Below are positions 50,930 to 61,800 of a DNA stretch of 64,000 bases, piece by piece; position 1 is the first letter of the stretch, and every line of letters begins with the position of its first letter. This DNA is from an uncultured Bacteroidales bacterium (lineage in GTDB: Bacteria; Bacteroidota; Bacteroidia; Bacteroidales; Paludibacteraceae), in contig CALUNA010000004.1 of assembly GCA_944321895.1 (NCBI GenBank), positions 104,577-168,576 on the forward strand. The letters run 5' to 3'. The notes beneath the pieces are model-generated. The model was not told where the DNA came from, made no database searches, and was given only the letters and a program-made list of their open reading frames with translations. Position numbers and translations under genes: made by a program.

Positions 50930-52405
50930 TTAGTCTACAGGAATATCTGTGTTGACGTTCTTGCAGCCGAAGACTGCATAGTAAAGCAGGTAGGCAAGGC
51001 ATGCGATGATGAGCCAGTAGCTGGCCATATAACCCATGCTGTCGGCAATGGCATTTTGTATCAGTGGCAAGATGCCGCCGCCAACAACCATCATCATGAA
51101 TATGCCGGATGCCTGTGCCGTGTATTTTCCCAGACCTTCTACGGCCAGATTGAAAATGCCTCCCCACATGACGGATGTGCATAGTCCGCAGAGAACAAGG
51201 AACAATGCGCTGAGCGGAACTTTCGGCGTCTGCAGCGAACCGATTACTTCAGACGGCTTCATTTTTTCATTGGCAAGTTTTTCTGTATAGGGAGTCAATT
51301 GTTCTTCAGTAGGATTGGCAATGAAGGCTGCAATCTGGTCCTCCGGCATACCGGCTTTTGTCAGTATTTCAGTAGTTTTTTCTATTGGGTCGTACACGAT
51401 TTTCGGAACATTGATGCCTACCGTTTTCGGAATGAATATGGCAGCGGCAACGAATATGATGGCGGTGCTCGAAACGGCAATCAATTGGGTGCGGGTAGAT
51501 ACTTTTCCGCTGATGGCGCTACTTGCCGAACGTCCTACCAGCATGAGCAGCCAATAGATGGCAACAATTGCTCCGCCGATGGCGGCTCCATTGATCAGAA
51601 TGCCGGCTCCTTTTTCCGTTGTGTCGGCCAGATAGAAGTTCAGTGTGCCGGGAATACCGATTTCGATACCTACATAAATAAAGATACCAATGACACCCAG
51701 AACCGTGTGGCGGAAACTCCAGGGGCTGTGGGGATATTTTTCTTTGGCCTCGCCTTTTTTCTGCAAATGGGGCTCGGGAATGGGGATGAAGGAAAGTATG
51801 ATGAATGCTACGACGAATACTCCCATGGCAATGAACAGCAACGGGCTTACGTCTTTCATGGAGGTATCTTTGGTTACCGTGCCGATAAGTGCGCCGACGA
51901 ACAACGGGGTCAGTGTGCCGGAGAGCGAATTCAGGGCGCCGCCGGTTTGAATCAGCTGGTTGCCTCTGTTACCGCCACCACCCAACAGGTTCAGCATCGG
52001 GTTTACAACCGTGTTCAGCATACATACGCAGAAACCGCAGATGAATGCGCCGAGCAGGTAAATAATGAAGTTGAGCTGGATGCCGGAGAAAACATATGTT
52101 CCGGCTCCGAACAGGCTGGACATGTATTGCGTCAGCAGCCCGAGAAAACCCAGTGCCATGGCAATGAGCGCAGTCTTTTTGTAACCGATTTTGACCAGCA
52201 TGTTTCCAGCCGGAATACCCATGAACAGGTATGCAAGGAAGTTCATCATGTTTCCCATCATACCGAGGATGTTGGAACCTTCATACTGGTTTTTCCAGAT
52301 TGTTCCGAAAGGTGCTGCAAGATTCGTTACAAACGAAATCATTGCAAAGAGAAAGAACATCGTGATAATAGCGACGACATTCCCGTTTTGTTTTTTCGTT
52401 TCCAT
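50930..52405 (-). CDS. MFS sugar transporter (glucose/galactose or FucP-like)
   Basis: 491 residues with about twelve membrane helices (FLFAMISFVTNLAAPF, LFMGIPAGNMLVKIGYKKTA, GGAIVAIYWLLMLVGR and others). The motif MGIPAGNMLVKIGYKKT fits the FucP/GluP group of proton-coupled sugar symporters. A non-membrane insert of about 70 residues lies between helices near 330-400. It is probably co-transcribed with the kinase. Confidence 0.83.
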   Translation of the reverse strand: METKKQNGNVVAIITMFFLFAMISFVTNLAAPFGTIWKNQYEGSNILGMMGNMMNFLAYLFMGIPAGNMLVKIGYKKTALIAMALGFLGLLTQYMSSLFGAGTYVFSGIQLNFIIYLLGAFICGFCVCMLNTVVNPMLNLLGGGGNRGNQLIQTGGALNSLSGTLTPLFVGALIGTVTKDTSMKDVSPLLFIAMGVFVVAFIILSFIPIPEPHLQKKGEAKEKYPHSPWSFRHTVLGVIGIFIYVGIEIGIPGTLNFYLADTTEKGAGILINGAAIGGAIVAIYWLLMLVGRSASSAISGKVSTRTQLIAVSSTAIIFVAAAIFIPKTVGINVPKIVYDPIEKTTEILTKAGMPEDQIAAFIANPTEEQLTPYTEKLANEKMKPSEVIGSLQTPKVPLSALFLVLCGLCTSVMWGGIFNLAVEGLGKYTAQASGIFMMMVVGGGILPLIQNAIADSMGYMASYWLIIACLAYLLYYAVFGCKNVNTDIPVD

Positions 52406-52492
52406 GAATTATTTTTTTAGAATTAAAAATATGAGATTAGTGTAAATAATAAGATTATTTTTGCGGGTGTAAAAATACGATTTTTTTTTGAA

Positions 52493-54670
52493 TCAAAGGT
52501 TCTTTTGCAAGAAATTTACCATTCGCGTGTAAAGATGCCGGTAGGAGTTTCCTTTTTTCAGGAAATGGTTGTCATCCGGATAAATCTGCATCTCAAATTG
52601 TTTGTTGGCTTCAATCAAGCTGTGGACATAAAGCATGGTGTTTTGCGCATGAACGTTGTCGTCGCCGGTGCCGTGCACAATCAGCAGGTTGCCTTTCAGC
52701 TTGTCTGCCTTGGCGGGCAGTGAAATCTGTTCATATCCGCGGAAATTTTCCTGTGGCCGGCGCATGTAACGTTCCGTGTAGGCCGAATCATAAAGTTTGT
52801 AATCGGTAACCGGTGCGACGGAAATACCTGCCTTGAACGTCTGTTCATCCTGGCTCATGCACACCAAGGTCATGAATCCGCCGTAGCTCCAGCCCCATAT
52901 CCCGATGCGGTTTTTGTCCACGAAGGGCAACGTGCCTAAATATTTTGCTGTTTCAATCTGGTCGTGTGCTTCAATTTCGCCTAACTGCATGTAGGCTGCC
53001 GTCCGGAAATCCCGTCCGCGTGCGCCGGTTCCGCGTCCGTCCACACAAACGATGATATAACCTTGTGTGGCCAGATAATACTCCCAGTCAATGTCCCAGC
53101 GGTCGAGGACCATTTGCGAGTTGGGGCCGCTGTATTGCACTTGCAACACCGGATATTTTTTGCCGGCATCGAAAGCGGCCGGTTTCAGCATCCAGCCGTT
53201 CAGTTCCACGTTGTCCGAAGTGCGGAACGTGAAAAACTGTTTTTCAGGCAGGCCGAGTTGCGAGAATGATGCCTGCACATGGTCGTTGTCGAGCAGGGTG
53301 CACAAGTTTTTGCCCGTGGCGTCCTTTATGTCGTATCGGTCGGCTGTTTGCAGGGATGAATAATGGTCTGTGAAGTATCGGAATCCGTTGGAAAATTCGG
53401 CCTTGTGCGTTCCCTTTTCGGGGGTGAGACATGTGATTTTGTCTTTTTTCGTGTCGGCAACATAGATGTTTCGTTGCAGTGGCGACATGGCTGCGCTCTG
53501 GTAGTACAGTTTGCGGCTTGTTTCGTCATAGCCGTACACATGAGTCACGTCAAAGTTTCCTTGGGTGAGTTGTTTTTCTTCCAGTCCGTTTGCGCTGTAC
53601 ATGTAGGCATGGCGATAACCGTCTGTTTCGTTTACGGCGATAAAGCGGCCGTCTGACAGGAACTGGAACTCATCAATCTGCCTGAAGTCGATATATACGT
53701 CCGACTGTTCGCTGTAATTCAGCTTGCAAACCGTGGATTTCGGATTTGCAAGCCACATCTGCAATTCCGTCTGGTTGCGGTTCAGGGTGAATACGGCCAG
53801 TTGTTCCGGATTTTGTGTCCAACGGATGCGCGGTATGTAAATGTCCTGGTTGTCAGGATTGATTTGCATGGTCTTGATGGACTTGTAATATACGTCATAC
53901 ACGCGTGCGGAAACTTTCGCGTTCGGTTCGCCGGCCTTCGGATATTTAAGTCGGTTGTTTTCCGGATAGAGCAGGGGCGATTGGAAATCGTCTTTCAGGA
54001 AACTCTGGAACGTGAAAACCGGCACTTCCGTTTCGTCAAAGCGTACGAAAGCCAGTTGTTTGCTGTCGGGCGACCAGCAGTACAGCCGTGTTACGGCAAA
54101 TTCTTCTTCGTAGAGCCAGTCGGTTGTCCCGTTGATGATGCAGCCGGCTTTCCCGTCGGTCGTGACGGCAACTTCCGTCCCGTAGTCCACTTTGTGGATA
54201 TACAGGTTGTTGTCACGCCCGAAAGCGATGTAGCGTCCGTTCGGCGAAAACAGCGGTTCCTGTACGGGCATGGTATCCGACAGGGCTTTCAGTTCGTTGC
54301 GTTGTATGTCGAACAGGTAGTAGTCGGCCCGGAACGAGTGGCGGTAGATTTGCTGTGTGTTGTTGTAAACCAACAAACGTTTTTCAGCCGGATCGGTTAC
54401 GAAACCATCTATGGTTTCCAGCTTGTGCAATTGGGTGTTTTCCGCATTGAACAGCGTATCGACGGGCTGGCCCGTGCGGTATGCGTATTTGACGATGTAT
54501 TTGTTTTGCTGCAGTTGCAGGTAATGTTCGCCATCGGTGCAGGAAACCGTTTCCGGAAGTTCCCGTGCGGCATATTGCCCGTCAATAATATTGTATAACA
54601 AGTTGTCGGCCAGCAGGCTGAATGTGCTGCAGAGCAATATGGCCGGAAGAATGCATGTGCGTGTTTTCAT
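52493..54670 (-). CDS. Dipeptidyl peptidase IV-like serine peptidase (S9)
   Basis: 725 residues. Signal peptide (MKTRTCILPAILLCSTFSLL); an eight-bladed beta-propeller (about 40-470, WSPDSKQLAFVRFDETEVPV); a C-terminal alpha/beta hydrolase with nucleophile Ser in GIWGWSYGGFM, the Asp in HGTGDDNVH and the His in PDDNHFL. It cleaves dipeptides or tripeptides after proline in the periplasm, providing amino acids. The start at 54670 is set by the signal peptide. Confidence 0.92.
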   Translation of the reverse strand: MKTRTCILPAILLCSTFSLLADNLLYNIIDGQYAARELPETVSCTDGEHYLQLQQNKYIVKYAYRTGQPVDTLFNAENTQLHKLETIDGFVTDPAEKRLLVYNNTQQIYRHSFRADYYLFDIQRNELKALSDTMPVQEPLFSPNGRYIAFGRDNNLYIHKVDYGTEVAVTTDGKAGCIINGTTDWLYEEEFAVTRLYCWSPDSKQLAFVRFDETEVPVFTFQSFLKDDFQSPLLYPENNRLKYPKAGEPNAKVSARVYDVYYKSIKTMQINPDNQDIYIPRIRWTQNPEQLAVFTLNRNQTELQMWLANPKSTVCKLNYSEQSDVYIDFRQIDEFQFLSDGRFIAVNETDGYRHAYMYSANGLEEKQLTQGNFDVTHVYGYDETSRKLYYQSAAMSPLQRNIYVADTKKDKITCLTPEKGTHKAEFSNGFRYFTDHYSSLQTADRYDIKDATGKNLCTLLDNDHVQASFSQLGLPEKQFFTFRTSDNVELNGWMLKPAAFDAGKKYPVLQVQYSGPNSQMVLDRWDIDWEYYLATQGYIIVCVDGRGTGARGRDFRTAAYMQLGEIEAHDQIETAKYLGTLPFVDKNRIGIWGWSYGGFMTLVCMSQDEQTFKAGISVAPVTDYKLYDSAYTERYMRRPQENFRGYEQISLPAKADKLKGNLLIVHGTGDDNVHAQNTMLYVHSLIEANKQFEMQIYPDDNHFLKKGNSYRHLYTRMVNFLQKNL

Positions 54671-54691
54671 TTCCTTCAAAAATTGAGCGTA

Positions 54692-54699
54692 CAAAGATA
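54692..54699 (-). promoter_or_regulatory. Predicted -7 box of DPP-like gene
   Basis: TATCTTTG on the minus strand, 22 bases before the start codon. Confidence 0.55.
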
Positions 54700-54801
54700 A
54701 CGTTAAAAATTTGTTCGGCCTCGTTTTTTGGAGAGTATTAACATGTGCTGGAAAGTGTTTGCGCGGGCACATGATTTTTTCTGCGGTTGTCGGTTCGGGA
54801 A

Positions 54802-56802
54802 TCAGGACAGACGCCCGAGTTCTTTGGACAGCTGCAGGCGTATCTGTGTCAGTTGCTCATATTGCGCCATTAGGCTTGCAACGGTTGACATGTCGTGGCC
54901 GGCTTGTTTCAGTTGCAGGGTCAACTGGTTTTGCCGGTCTTTTATAAGCAGTATTTTCAATTCGTATATCAGCCTGGGAATCAGTTCGAACAGCCTGTCG
55001 GCATCTGTCGGAATTTTGACGGCCCGTTTCACATTTTCCGAGATGGCCTGTTTGTAGTGGATTCTGCTCAGGGTATATTTTTCTGCAATCAGGTCAATGG
55101 CCAGTTGGCTTATTTTGTTGTTTACGTGGAATTTGTAGAAGTTTTCGGCCACAAAACCTTCGTCGTGGCAATGTGCCTTGAACTCATCAATGATCTGCAT
55201 GTACAGCGGGTTGTCAAATACAATGCCGTCGGTTTCCAGTTCATGGATGATGTATTCTCCGACTGATACGGGTGCGCCGGTTTCCGGTTGCGTGTAGAGT
55301 TCTTTTTCGCCGTATCGGACAAGGGCCTGTATGATATTGCGTGCTTCCGCTTCGAATTTGTTTGCCGTGGTCAGTGTCGTTGCCTGCAAGGCTTCAGGAA
55401 TATCCTCCGCCGGTTTTTCCTTGGATTTGTCTGTCTCATTGGCTGCCATGGACTGGCGGGCTTCTTCGCTTTTCTGTTTCTGGAAATCCTTTTCTTTTTT
55501 CTCTATTTTCAGGTTGTTGATGGCATGTATCAGTGTTTGTTCGTCAATGTCCAGCAGGTTGCTGCAATCCTTGATGTACACTTGCCGGACAATATTACTC
55601 GGAATGACGGAAATGCTGCGCACGATGTCCTGGATCAGCTGCGAGCGTTTGATGGGGTCGTTGCCGGCATCTTGCAGCAGCAGGTTTGTCTTGAAGCGGA
55701 TGAAATCCACTTGATGTTGTTGTATGTAGGCGATGAAATCGGAAGCGTTGTTTTTCCGCGCGAACGAATCGGGGTCTTCGCCGTCGGGCAGCAGCAGGAC
55801 CTTGATGTTCAGCCCTTCTTCCAGCAGCATGTCTATGCCTCGCAACGATGCCTTGATGCCGGCACTGTCGCCGTCGTACAGGATGGTTATGTTTTCCGTG
55901 AAGCGGTGCAGCAGCCTGATTTGACCCGTTGTCAGCGATGTGCCGGACGATGCGACAACGTTCTCGATGCCTGCCTGGTGCATGGAAATGACATCCGTGT
56001 AGCCTTCCACCAAATAGCAGCAGTCCTGTTTGACAATGGCCTGCTTGGCAAAGAAAATCCCGTACAGTTCGTTGCTTTTGTGGTAGATTTCCGACTCGGG
56101 CGAATTGACGTATTTGGCGATTTTGTTGTCTTTTTTCAGGATGCGTCCGCCGAATGCGACCACTTTGCCGGACAGGGTATGCACAGGGAAAATCACACGT
56201 CCGTGGAAACGGTCGGTCATCTGGCCGTGGTCGTTTGCGTAGGACAGTCCGGTCTTTTCCAGGTACGTTGTTTTGTAGCCTGCGCTCAAGGCGGCCTTGC
56301 TGAATGCGTCGCGGCGTTCGGGACAGTAACCGAGCTGAAATTTGCGTATCATGTCGTCGCGGAAGCCGCGCTCGCGGAAATAGGCCATGCCGACGTTTTG
56401 CCCTTCTTCCGTCCCGTATAGTTGTTCCATGAAAAACTTGCGTGCAAAATCGTTGAGCATGAACATGCTTTCCCGGTCGTTCTGAGCATTCTTTTCTTCG
56501 TCGGTCAGCTCGCGTTCCTGTACTTCAATGTTGTATTTTTTCGCCAGCAGTTTCAGTGCTTCGTAATAGGAAACCTGCTCGTATTCCATGATGAAGTGCA
56601 CCGCATTGCCGCCTTTGCCGCAGCCGAAGCACTTGAATATGCCCTTGGCCGGCGATACGGTGAACGAGCCGGTTTTTTCATCGTGGAATGGACACAGACC
56701 AATCAGGTTTGCACCCCGGCGGCGGAGCGTAACGTAATCGGAAACCACCTCCTCGATGCGGGCGGCGTCCATGATGCGGGATACGGTTAACGGGTCAATC
56801 AT
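54802..56802 (-). CDS. dnaG: DNA primase
   Basis: 666 residues. CHC2 zinc finger with Cys40, His43, Cys61 and Cys64 (LCPFHDEKTGSFTVSPAKG then FKCFGCGKGG); TOPRIM with LVEGYTDVISMHQAG and ILYDGDSAGIKASLRG; helicase-binding C-terminal region. It makes RNA primers at the fork. The N-terminus MIDPLTVSRIMDAARIEEVV is canonical. A TAnnTTTG box lies 26 bases upstream. Confidence 0.95.
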   Translation of the reverse strand: MIDPLTVSRIMDAARIEEVVSDYVTLRRRGANLIGLCPFHDEKTGSFTVSPAKGIFKCFGCGKGGNAVHFIMEYEQVSYYEALKLLAKKYNIEVQERELTDEEKNAQNDRESMFMLNDFARKFFMEQLYGTEEGQNVGMAYFRERGFRDDMIRKFQLGYCPERRDAFSKAALSAGYKTTYLEKTGLSYANDHGQMTDRFHGRVIFPVHTLSGKVVAFGGRILKKDNKIAKYVNSPESEIYHKSNELYGIFFAKQAIVKQDCCYLVEGYTDVISMHQAGIENVVASSGTSLTTGQIRLLHRFTENITILYDGDSAGIKASLRGIDMLLEEGLNIKVLLLPDGEDPDSFARKNNASDFIAYIQQHQVDFIRFKTNLLLQDAGNDPIKRSQLIQDIVRSISVIPSNIVRQVYIKDCSNLLDIDEQTLIHAINNLKIEKKEKDFQKQKSEEARQSMAANETDKSKEKPAEDIPEALQATTLTTANKFEAEARNIIQALVRYGEKELYTQPETGAPVSVGEYIIHELETDGIVFDNPLYMQIIDEFKAHCHDEGFVAENFYKFHVNNKISQLAIDLIAEKYTLSRIHYKQAISENVKRAVKIPTDADRLFELIPRLIYELKILLIKDRQNQLTLQLKQAGHDMSTVASLMAQYEQLTQIRLQLSKELGRLS

Positions 56803-56827
56803 GCGGTTTTGCCGGTTTTTCGGATTG

Positions 56828-56835
56828 CAAATGTA
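56828..56835 (-). promoter_or_regulatory. Predicted -7 box of dnaG
   Basis: TACATTTG on the minus strand between dnaG and the hydrolase gene's stop. Confidence 0.5.
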
Positions 56836-56840
56836 CGCAT

Positions 56841-57623
56841 TTATTTGTGTTCGCTGTCCAGAAGCAGCGTTTTATTTGCCAAAATAAATTGCAGGGTGGC
56901 TTCCGGGTTTTCCTTGTGTGAGTTATGTGCCGCGTCCGGAATCAGCGTCATGATGATTTGTCCGCCCGTGTGTTCCGCTATCGTAGTGTTTTGCTTCACG
57001 GTGTCGAAGCGGTCGTTTTCGCCGCGGAATGCGATGATGGGGCAGGTTATTTTCCGTATGTGCGCAATGATGTTCCATTGCTGGAAACGCTCGTCGGCCC
57101 ACATGCGGCTCCAGTAGTTGAACACGTTGGGCATGTTTTCCCCGTGGAATCTGGCCAGACTTTGGCACAGGTGCGTATGTTTGCTGGCTTCCGTTATGTC
57201 GGCTACCAGTTTCAGTCCTTCCGGCTCGGTGCAGGTGTGCGCGCTTTGCAGAATCAGTCCGCTGATACGTTCCGGATAGAGTGCCGCCGCCGTTAGGGCG
57301 ATGGTGCCGCCGTCGCTGTGGCCGTACAGGATGGCTTTGCCGATGTCCAGTTCGTCCATTAGCCTGACTAATACGGCCGCTTCGTCCTCGAAAAACGTGG
57401 TCGGCCGCCGCTCGTAGTTCACGCATCCCGATTTCCCGTGTCCGGCACGGTCGTAAACCAGATAATTGGCCGGCAGACTGTCGGCAAGACGTTGCGGGAA
57501 ATCGCCCCACATCTCAATGCAGCCCCAGGCATCGTGCAGAAAAATCAATGTCGGCGCGTCCGGCCGGCATTGCACGTGCTTGGTGTACAGATGATACGAA
57601 TCGAAATCTATGTAGCCTTCCAT
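56841..57623 (-). CDS. Alpha/beta-hydrolase
   Basis: 260 residues. Oxyanion region LIFLHDAWGC, nucleophile Ser in LYGHSDGGTIAL, late His in IPDAAHNSHKENPE. A soluble esterase or hydrolase of unknown substrate, no signal peptide. It is divergent from pdxB and just upstream of dnaG on the same strand. Confidence 0.82.
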   Translation of the reverse strand: MEGYIDFDSYHLYTKHVQCRPDAPTLIFLHDAWGCIEMWGDFPQRLADSLPANYLVYDRAGHGKSGCVNYERRPTTFFEDEAAVLVRLMDELDIGKAILYGHSDGGTIALTAAALYPERISGLILQSAHTCTEPEGLKLVADITEASKHTHLCQSLARFHGENMPNVFNYWSRMWADERFQQWNIIAHIRKITCPIIAFRGENDRFDTVKQNTTIAEHTGGQIIMTLIPDAAHNSHKENPEATLQFILANKTLLLDSEHK

Positions 57624-57665
57624 GAATCAGTCGGATTATCTGGCGCAAAATTAGGAAATAATCCG

Positions 57666-57673
57666 TACTTTTG
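57666..57673 (+). promoter_or_regulatory. Predicted -7 box of pdxB
   Basis: TACTTTTG, 41 bases before the ATG at 57715; no good -33 element. Confidence 0.5.
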
Positions 57674-57714
57674 CAGCCGGAAATATTGACCTGCAGTTGT
57701 TTTTCTGTTATTTT

Positions 57715-58689
57715 ATGAAAATTGTCGTAGATAGTTTTATTCCGTTTATCCGCGGGGTGTTGGAGCCGTATGCCGAGGTGGTTTATGCCGAGCCGGCGGC
57801 GTTCACGCCTGCGCTTGTGCGCGATGCCGATGCGTTGGTCATTCGGACGCGTGTCCGCTGCGATGCCGCCCTGCTCGATGGTTCTGCTGTCCGTTTCATT
57901 GCGACGGCAACCATCGGATATGACCATATCGATGCGGCCTATTGTGCCTGCCATGGCATAACATGGACCAATGCGGCCGGATGCAATGCCGATGGTGTCC
58001 GCCAATATGTGCAGGCTGTGTTGGAATATGTGGAGCGCATCGACGGTGTCAGCATGGCGGGAAAGACGCTGGGCGTTGTCGGTGTCGGCCACGTGGGACG
58101 GTTGGTGTCGGCCATGGCCGAAAGGAAAGGCATGCGCGTGTTGCGCAATGACCCGCCGCGCCAACTGGCGGAACCGGATGGCGGTTTTGTATCCCTGGAA
58201 CAGCTTGCGCGGGAATCCGATGTCATAACTTTCCATACGCCGCTGGCCTTGTCAGGCGAATTTGCCACGTATCATTTGTGCGATGCCGCTTTCCTGCAAA
58301 AAATCAGGCCCGATGCGCTGCTAATAAATGCCGCGCGCGGGGGTGTTGTGGATGAAGAAGCCTTTTTGGCGTATGCGCCTGCCACATGCCGCATCGTGCT
58401 GGACTGCTGGGAGCATGAACCGCATATCAGCCGCCCGATGCTGGACAGGGTGTTGCTTGGCACACCGCACATAGCAGGTTACACCGTGCGCGGCAAACAG
58501 AATGCAACCACCATGAGCGTGCAGGCGCTGAGCCGCTTTTTCGGGCTTGGACTGGACGATTGGGAAACCGTCGTGCCGCCATCCATGCAGCCTGCCACAG
58601 ATGAATACGATATTGTGGCCGATTACCGCACGTTGTTGCAGCATACCGCTGAATTTGAGCATTTGCGCTCTTCCTACCGCTTGCGTTGA
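57715..58689 (+). CDS. pdxB: Erythronate-4-phosphate dehydrogenase
   Basis: 324 residues. NAD-binding TLGVVGVGHVGRLV, the catalytic region LLINAARGGVVDEEA, and the His in CWEHEP; N-terminal DSFIPFIRGVLEPYAEV is PdxB-typical. It oxidises 4-phosphoerythronate in the DXP-dependent pyridoxal phosphate pathway. The start at 57715 (MKIVVDSF) is the family's; a small upstream ATG adds six residues. Relatively short C-terminal dimerisation domain compared with the E. coli enzyme (378). Confidence 0.92.
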   Translation: MKIVVDSFIPFIRGVLEPYAEVVYAEPAAFTPALVRDADALVIRTRVRCDAALLDGSAVRFIATATIGYDHIDAAYCACHGITWTNAAGCNADGVRQYVQAVLEYVERIDGVSMAGKTLGVVGVGHVGRLVSAMAERKGMRVLRNDPPRQLAEPDGGFVSLEQLARESDVITFHTPLALSGEFATYHLCDAAFLQKIRPDALLINAARGGVVDEEAFLAYAPATCRIVLDCWEHEPHISRPMLDRVLLGTPHIAGYTVRGKQNATTMSVQALSRFFGLGLDDWETVVPPSMQPATDEYDIVADYRTLLQHTAEFEHLRSSYRLR

Positions 58690-58802
58690 ATTTATTTTGT
58701 ACCTTTTCGGGTATAAAATTCCTGTTCTCCGTCCGTAATACACCCGATAGGGTATAGATTTTCCCTGCTTAGTCCATTCGGTTGGCCGCGTTGGAGGAAA
58801 CA

Positions 58803-58839
58803 GAAACGCCTGTATGCATAATTTGCACACAGGCGTTTC
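58803..58839. terminator. Bidirectional terminator hairpin between pdxB and purL
   Basis: GAAACGCCTGT (58803-58813) and ACAGGCGTTTC (58829-58839), eleven pairs, between convergent genes. Weak T-tracts. Confidence 0.65.
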
Positions 58840-58860
58840 AATTTCTTCATCCTTCTTTCC

Positions 58861-61800
58861 TTACTTTTTCCCTTCCACCCATTTGCGGGCATTGACGAAG
58901 GCTTCCATCCACGGCGTGATTTGGTCGCTGTTTTTACGGTTGTTCGGGTAGTAGCCCCACTGCCACGGGAAAATGGCGCGTTCCAGATGCGGCATAATGG
59001 CCAGATGGCGTCCGTCGGCGGAGCAGATGGCTGCCACGTCGTAGTCGGAGCCGTTCGGGTTGGCCGGATAGCCGGAATAGGCATATTTGGCGGCGATGTG
59101 ATACGCTTTCTCATCTAATGGCAGGCTGAATTTGCCCTCGCCGTGCGCAACCCAGATGCCGAGCCTGCTGCCGGCCAGTGAGCCGAACATGACGGAATTG
59201 TTTTCCGGGATGTCCAGACCCAGGAAAATGGATTCGAACTTGTGCGAATTGTTGTGCAGCATCCGCGGCTTGCGGTCGTGTTCGGGAGTGAGCAGCCCGA
59301 GTTCCACCATAAGCTGGCAGCCGTTGCAGACGCCCAGGCTCAGCGTGTCTTCGCGGGCGTAGAAGCGTTGCAGGCTCTCTTTGGCTTTCTCGTTGTAGAG
59401 GAATGCGCCTGCCCATCCCTTGGCCGAACCCAATACGTCGGAGTTGGAGAAGCCGCCGCAGAACACAATCAGGTTGATGTCGTCCAGGGTTTCGCGGCCG
59501 GTGGCCAGGTCGGTCATGTGCACGTCCTTCACGTCGAAGCCGGCCAGGTAGAGCGAGTAAGCCATTTCGCGCTCGCCGTTCGTGCCTTTTTCGCGGATAA
59601 TGGCCGCGCGTATGCCGCTCGGTTTGCGGTCGGGCGACAGGCCGTATTGCGACAGCTTGCCGCTGAAACGGCTGTCGAACTTGAATTGCAGAGGCTGCTG
59701 CTTGTAGTTGGCGAACCGTTCGGCAGCACATTTCTCGCCGCTTTGTTTGCGGTCGAGCAGGTAGGATGTGTGATACCACAAATCGCGCAGCGCGTCGATG
59801 TCAAAGTCGTATTTTTGTTTTTGTTTCCTGATTTCCAGCTTGCGTGCGGCACTTGGAACAGCAATCCGGCAGAAGCCGATGCCGGCATCATGCAGCAGCT
59901 TTTCCGTTTCCTTGGCGTTCTTCACCTGGAGCAGCACGCCCGGGTTTTCGGCAAACAGGATTTTGACAATATCGTCCTCGGCAATCTCGTCCAGACTTAC
60001 CTGCAGGCCGCCTTTCGTGTTGGCGAAGCACATTTCCAGCAGGGCGGTTATCAGGCCTCCGGCCGAAATGTCGTGCCCGGCCAGCACGTAGTTTTTCTCA
60101 ACCAGTTCCTGCACGGCGTTGAACGCATCGGCGAAGTATTCGCTGTCCTTGACGGTGGGGCAGGTGGCGCCGACCTTGCCGAGCACCTGTGCCAGCGCGC
60201 TGCCGCCCAACTGGTGGGCGTCGAACGAAAAGTCAATGTAATAGACTGGCGCATCGGTGTCGTTGCGGAGCACGGGCGACACGATTTTGCGTATGTCCGA
60301 CACTTCGCCGGCGGCGGAAATGATGACCGTTCCCGGCGCGAATACCTTGTCCTTGCCGTACTGTTGCGTCATGGAGAGACTGTCCTTGCCGGTCGGGATG
60401 TTGATTCCTAACGAGCAGGCAAAATCGCTGCACGCCTCCACGGCCTTGTAAAGCCGCGCATCCTCGCCGGCGTTTTTGCAGGGCCACATCCAGTTGGCCG
60501 AGAGTGACACGCTGTCGAGGCGTTTCGCCAATGGCGCGAACACCAGGTTGGTCAGGCTTTCGGCTATGGCCAGCACGGAACCCGCCGCGGGGTCAATCAT
60601 GGCGGCTTGCGGTGCGTGGCCGATGGAGGTGGCTATGCCGCTTTGCCCGCGGTAGTCGAGGGCGACGGCGCCGCAATCGCTGAGCGGCAGTTGCAGCTCG
60701 CCCTGGCATTGCTGGCGGGCTATCTTGCCCGTAACGCTGCGGTCCACTTTGTTGGTCAGCCAGTCCTTGCAGGCGACGGCTTCCAGTTGCAGCACCTGTT
60801 CCACATAGCTTTGCAGCCGTGCGGGGTCGGTATGTACGTCGGCATAGTGTTCCTCGCGGGTCTCGTCGCGCATATAGGTCTTGGGCGCCTTGCCGAAGAA
60901 ATCTTCCAGCGCCATGTCTATGGGTTTGGTGCCGTCGTGTTTCTCAAAGGTGAACCGCATATCGTCGGTCGTTTCGCCCACCACGTACATGGGAGAGCGT
61001 TCGCGGTCGGCAATGCGGCGTATTCTTTCGACAGCCTCTTTTCCGACGAGCAGTCCCATGCGTTCCTGGCTTTCGTTGCCGACGATTTCCTTGGCGGACA
61101 ATGTCGGGTCGCCGACGGGCAGCGCGTCCACGTCGATGCGGCCGCCGGTGCTCTCAACCAGCTCCGACAGGCAGTTCAGGTGTCCGCCTGCGCCGTGGTC
61201 GTGTATGGAGACAATCGGGTTGTCGTCCGATTCGGCCAGTGTGCGTATCACGTTGGCGGCGCGCTTCTGCATTTCGGGGTTGGCGCGCTGCACGGCGTTC
61301 AGTTCGATGCCGCTGCTGTACTGGCCGGTGTCCACGCTCGACACGGCGCCGCCGCCCATGCCGATGCGGTAGTTGTCGCCGCCGAGGATAACCACTTCCT
61401 CACCGGGTTCGGGCGTGCCTTTGAGTGCGTCGCTCTTTTTGGCGAAGCCCACGCCGCCGGCCAGCATGATGACCTTGTCGTAGGCGTATGTCTTGCCGTT
61501 CTCGGCGTGCTCGAAGGTGAGCAGCGAGCCGCAAATGAGCGGCTGGCCGAACTTGTTGCCGAAGTCGGACGCGCCGTTCGAGGCCTTGATCAGGATTTGC
61601 TCCGGCGTCTGGTAGAGCCATTTGCGGGCGGGGATGGCGGTTTCCCACGCGGCCTGCTCGGGCGCTTTGTTGCGCGGGTAGCCGGTCATGTAAACCGCCG
61701 TTCCGGCTATGGGCAGGGAAGCCTTGCCGCCGCCCAGACGGTCGCGGATTTCGCCGCCGGTGCCTGTGGCCGCGCCGTTGAACGGCTCCACGGTCGTCGG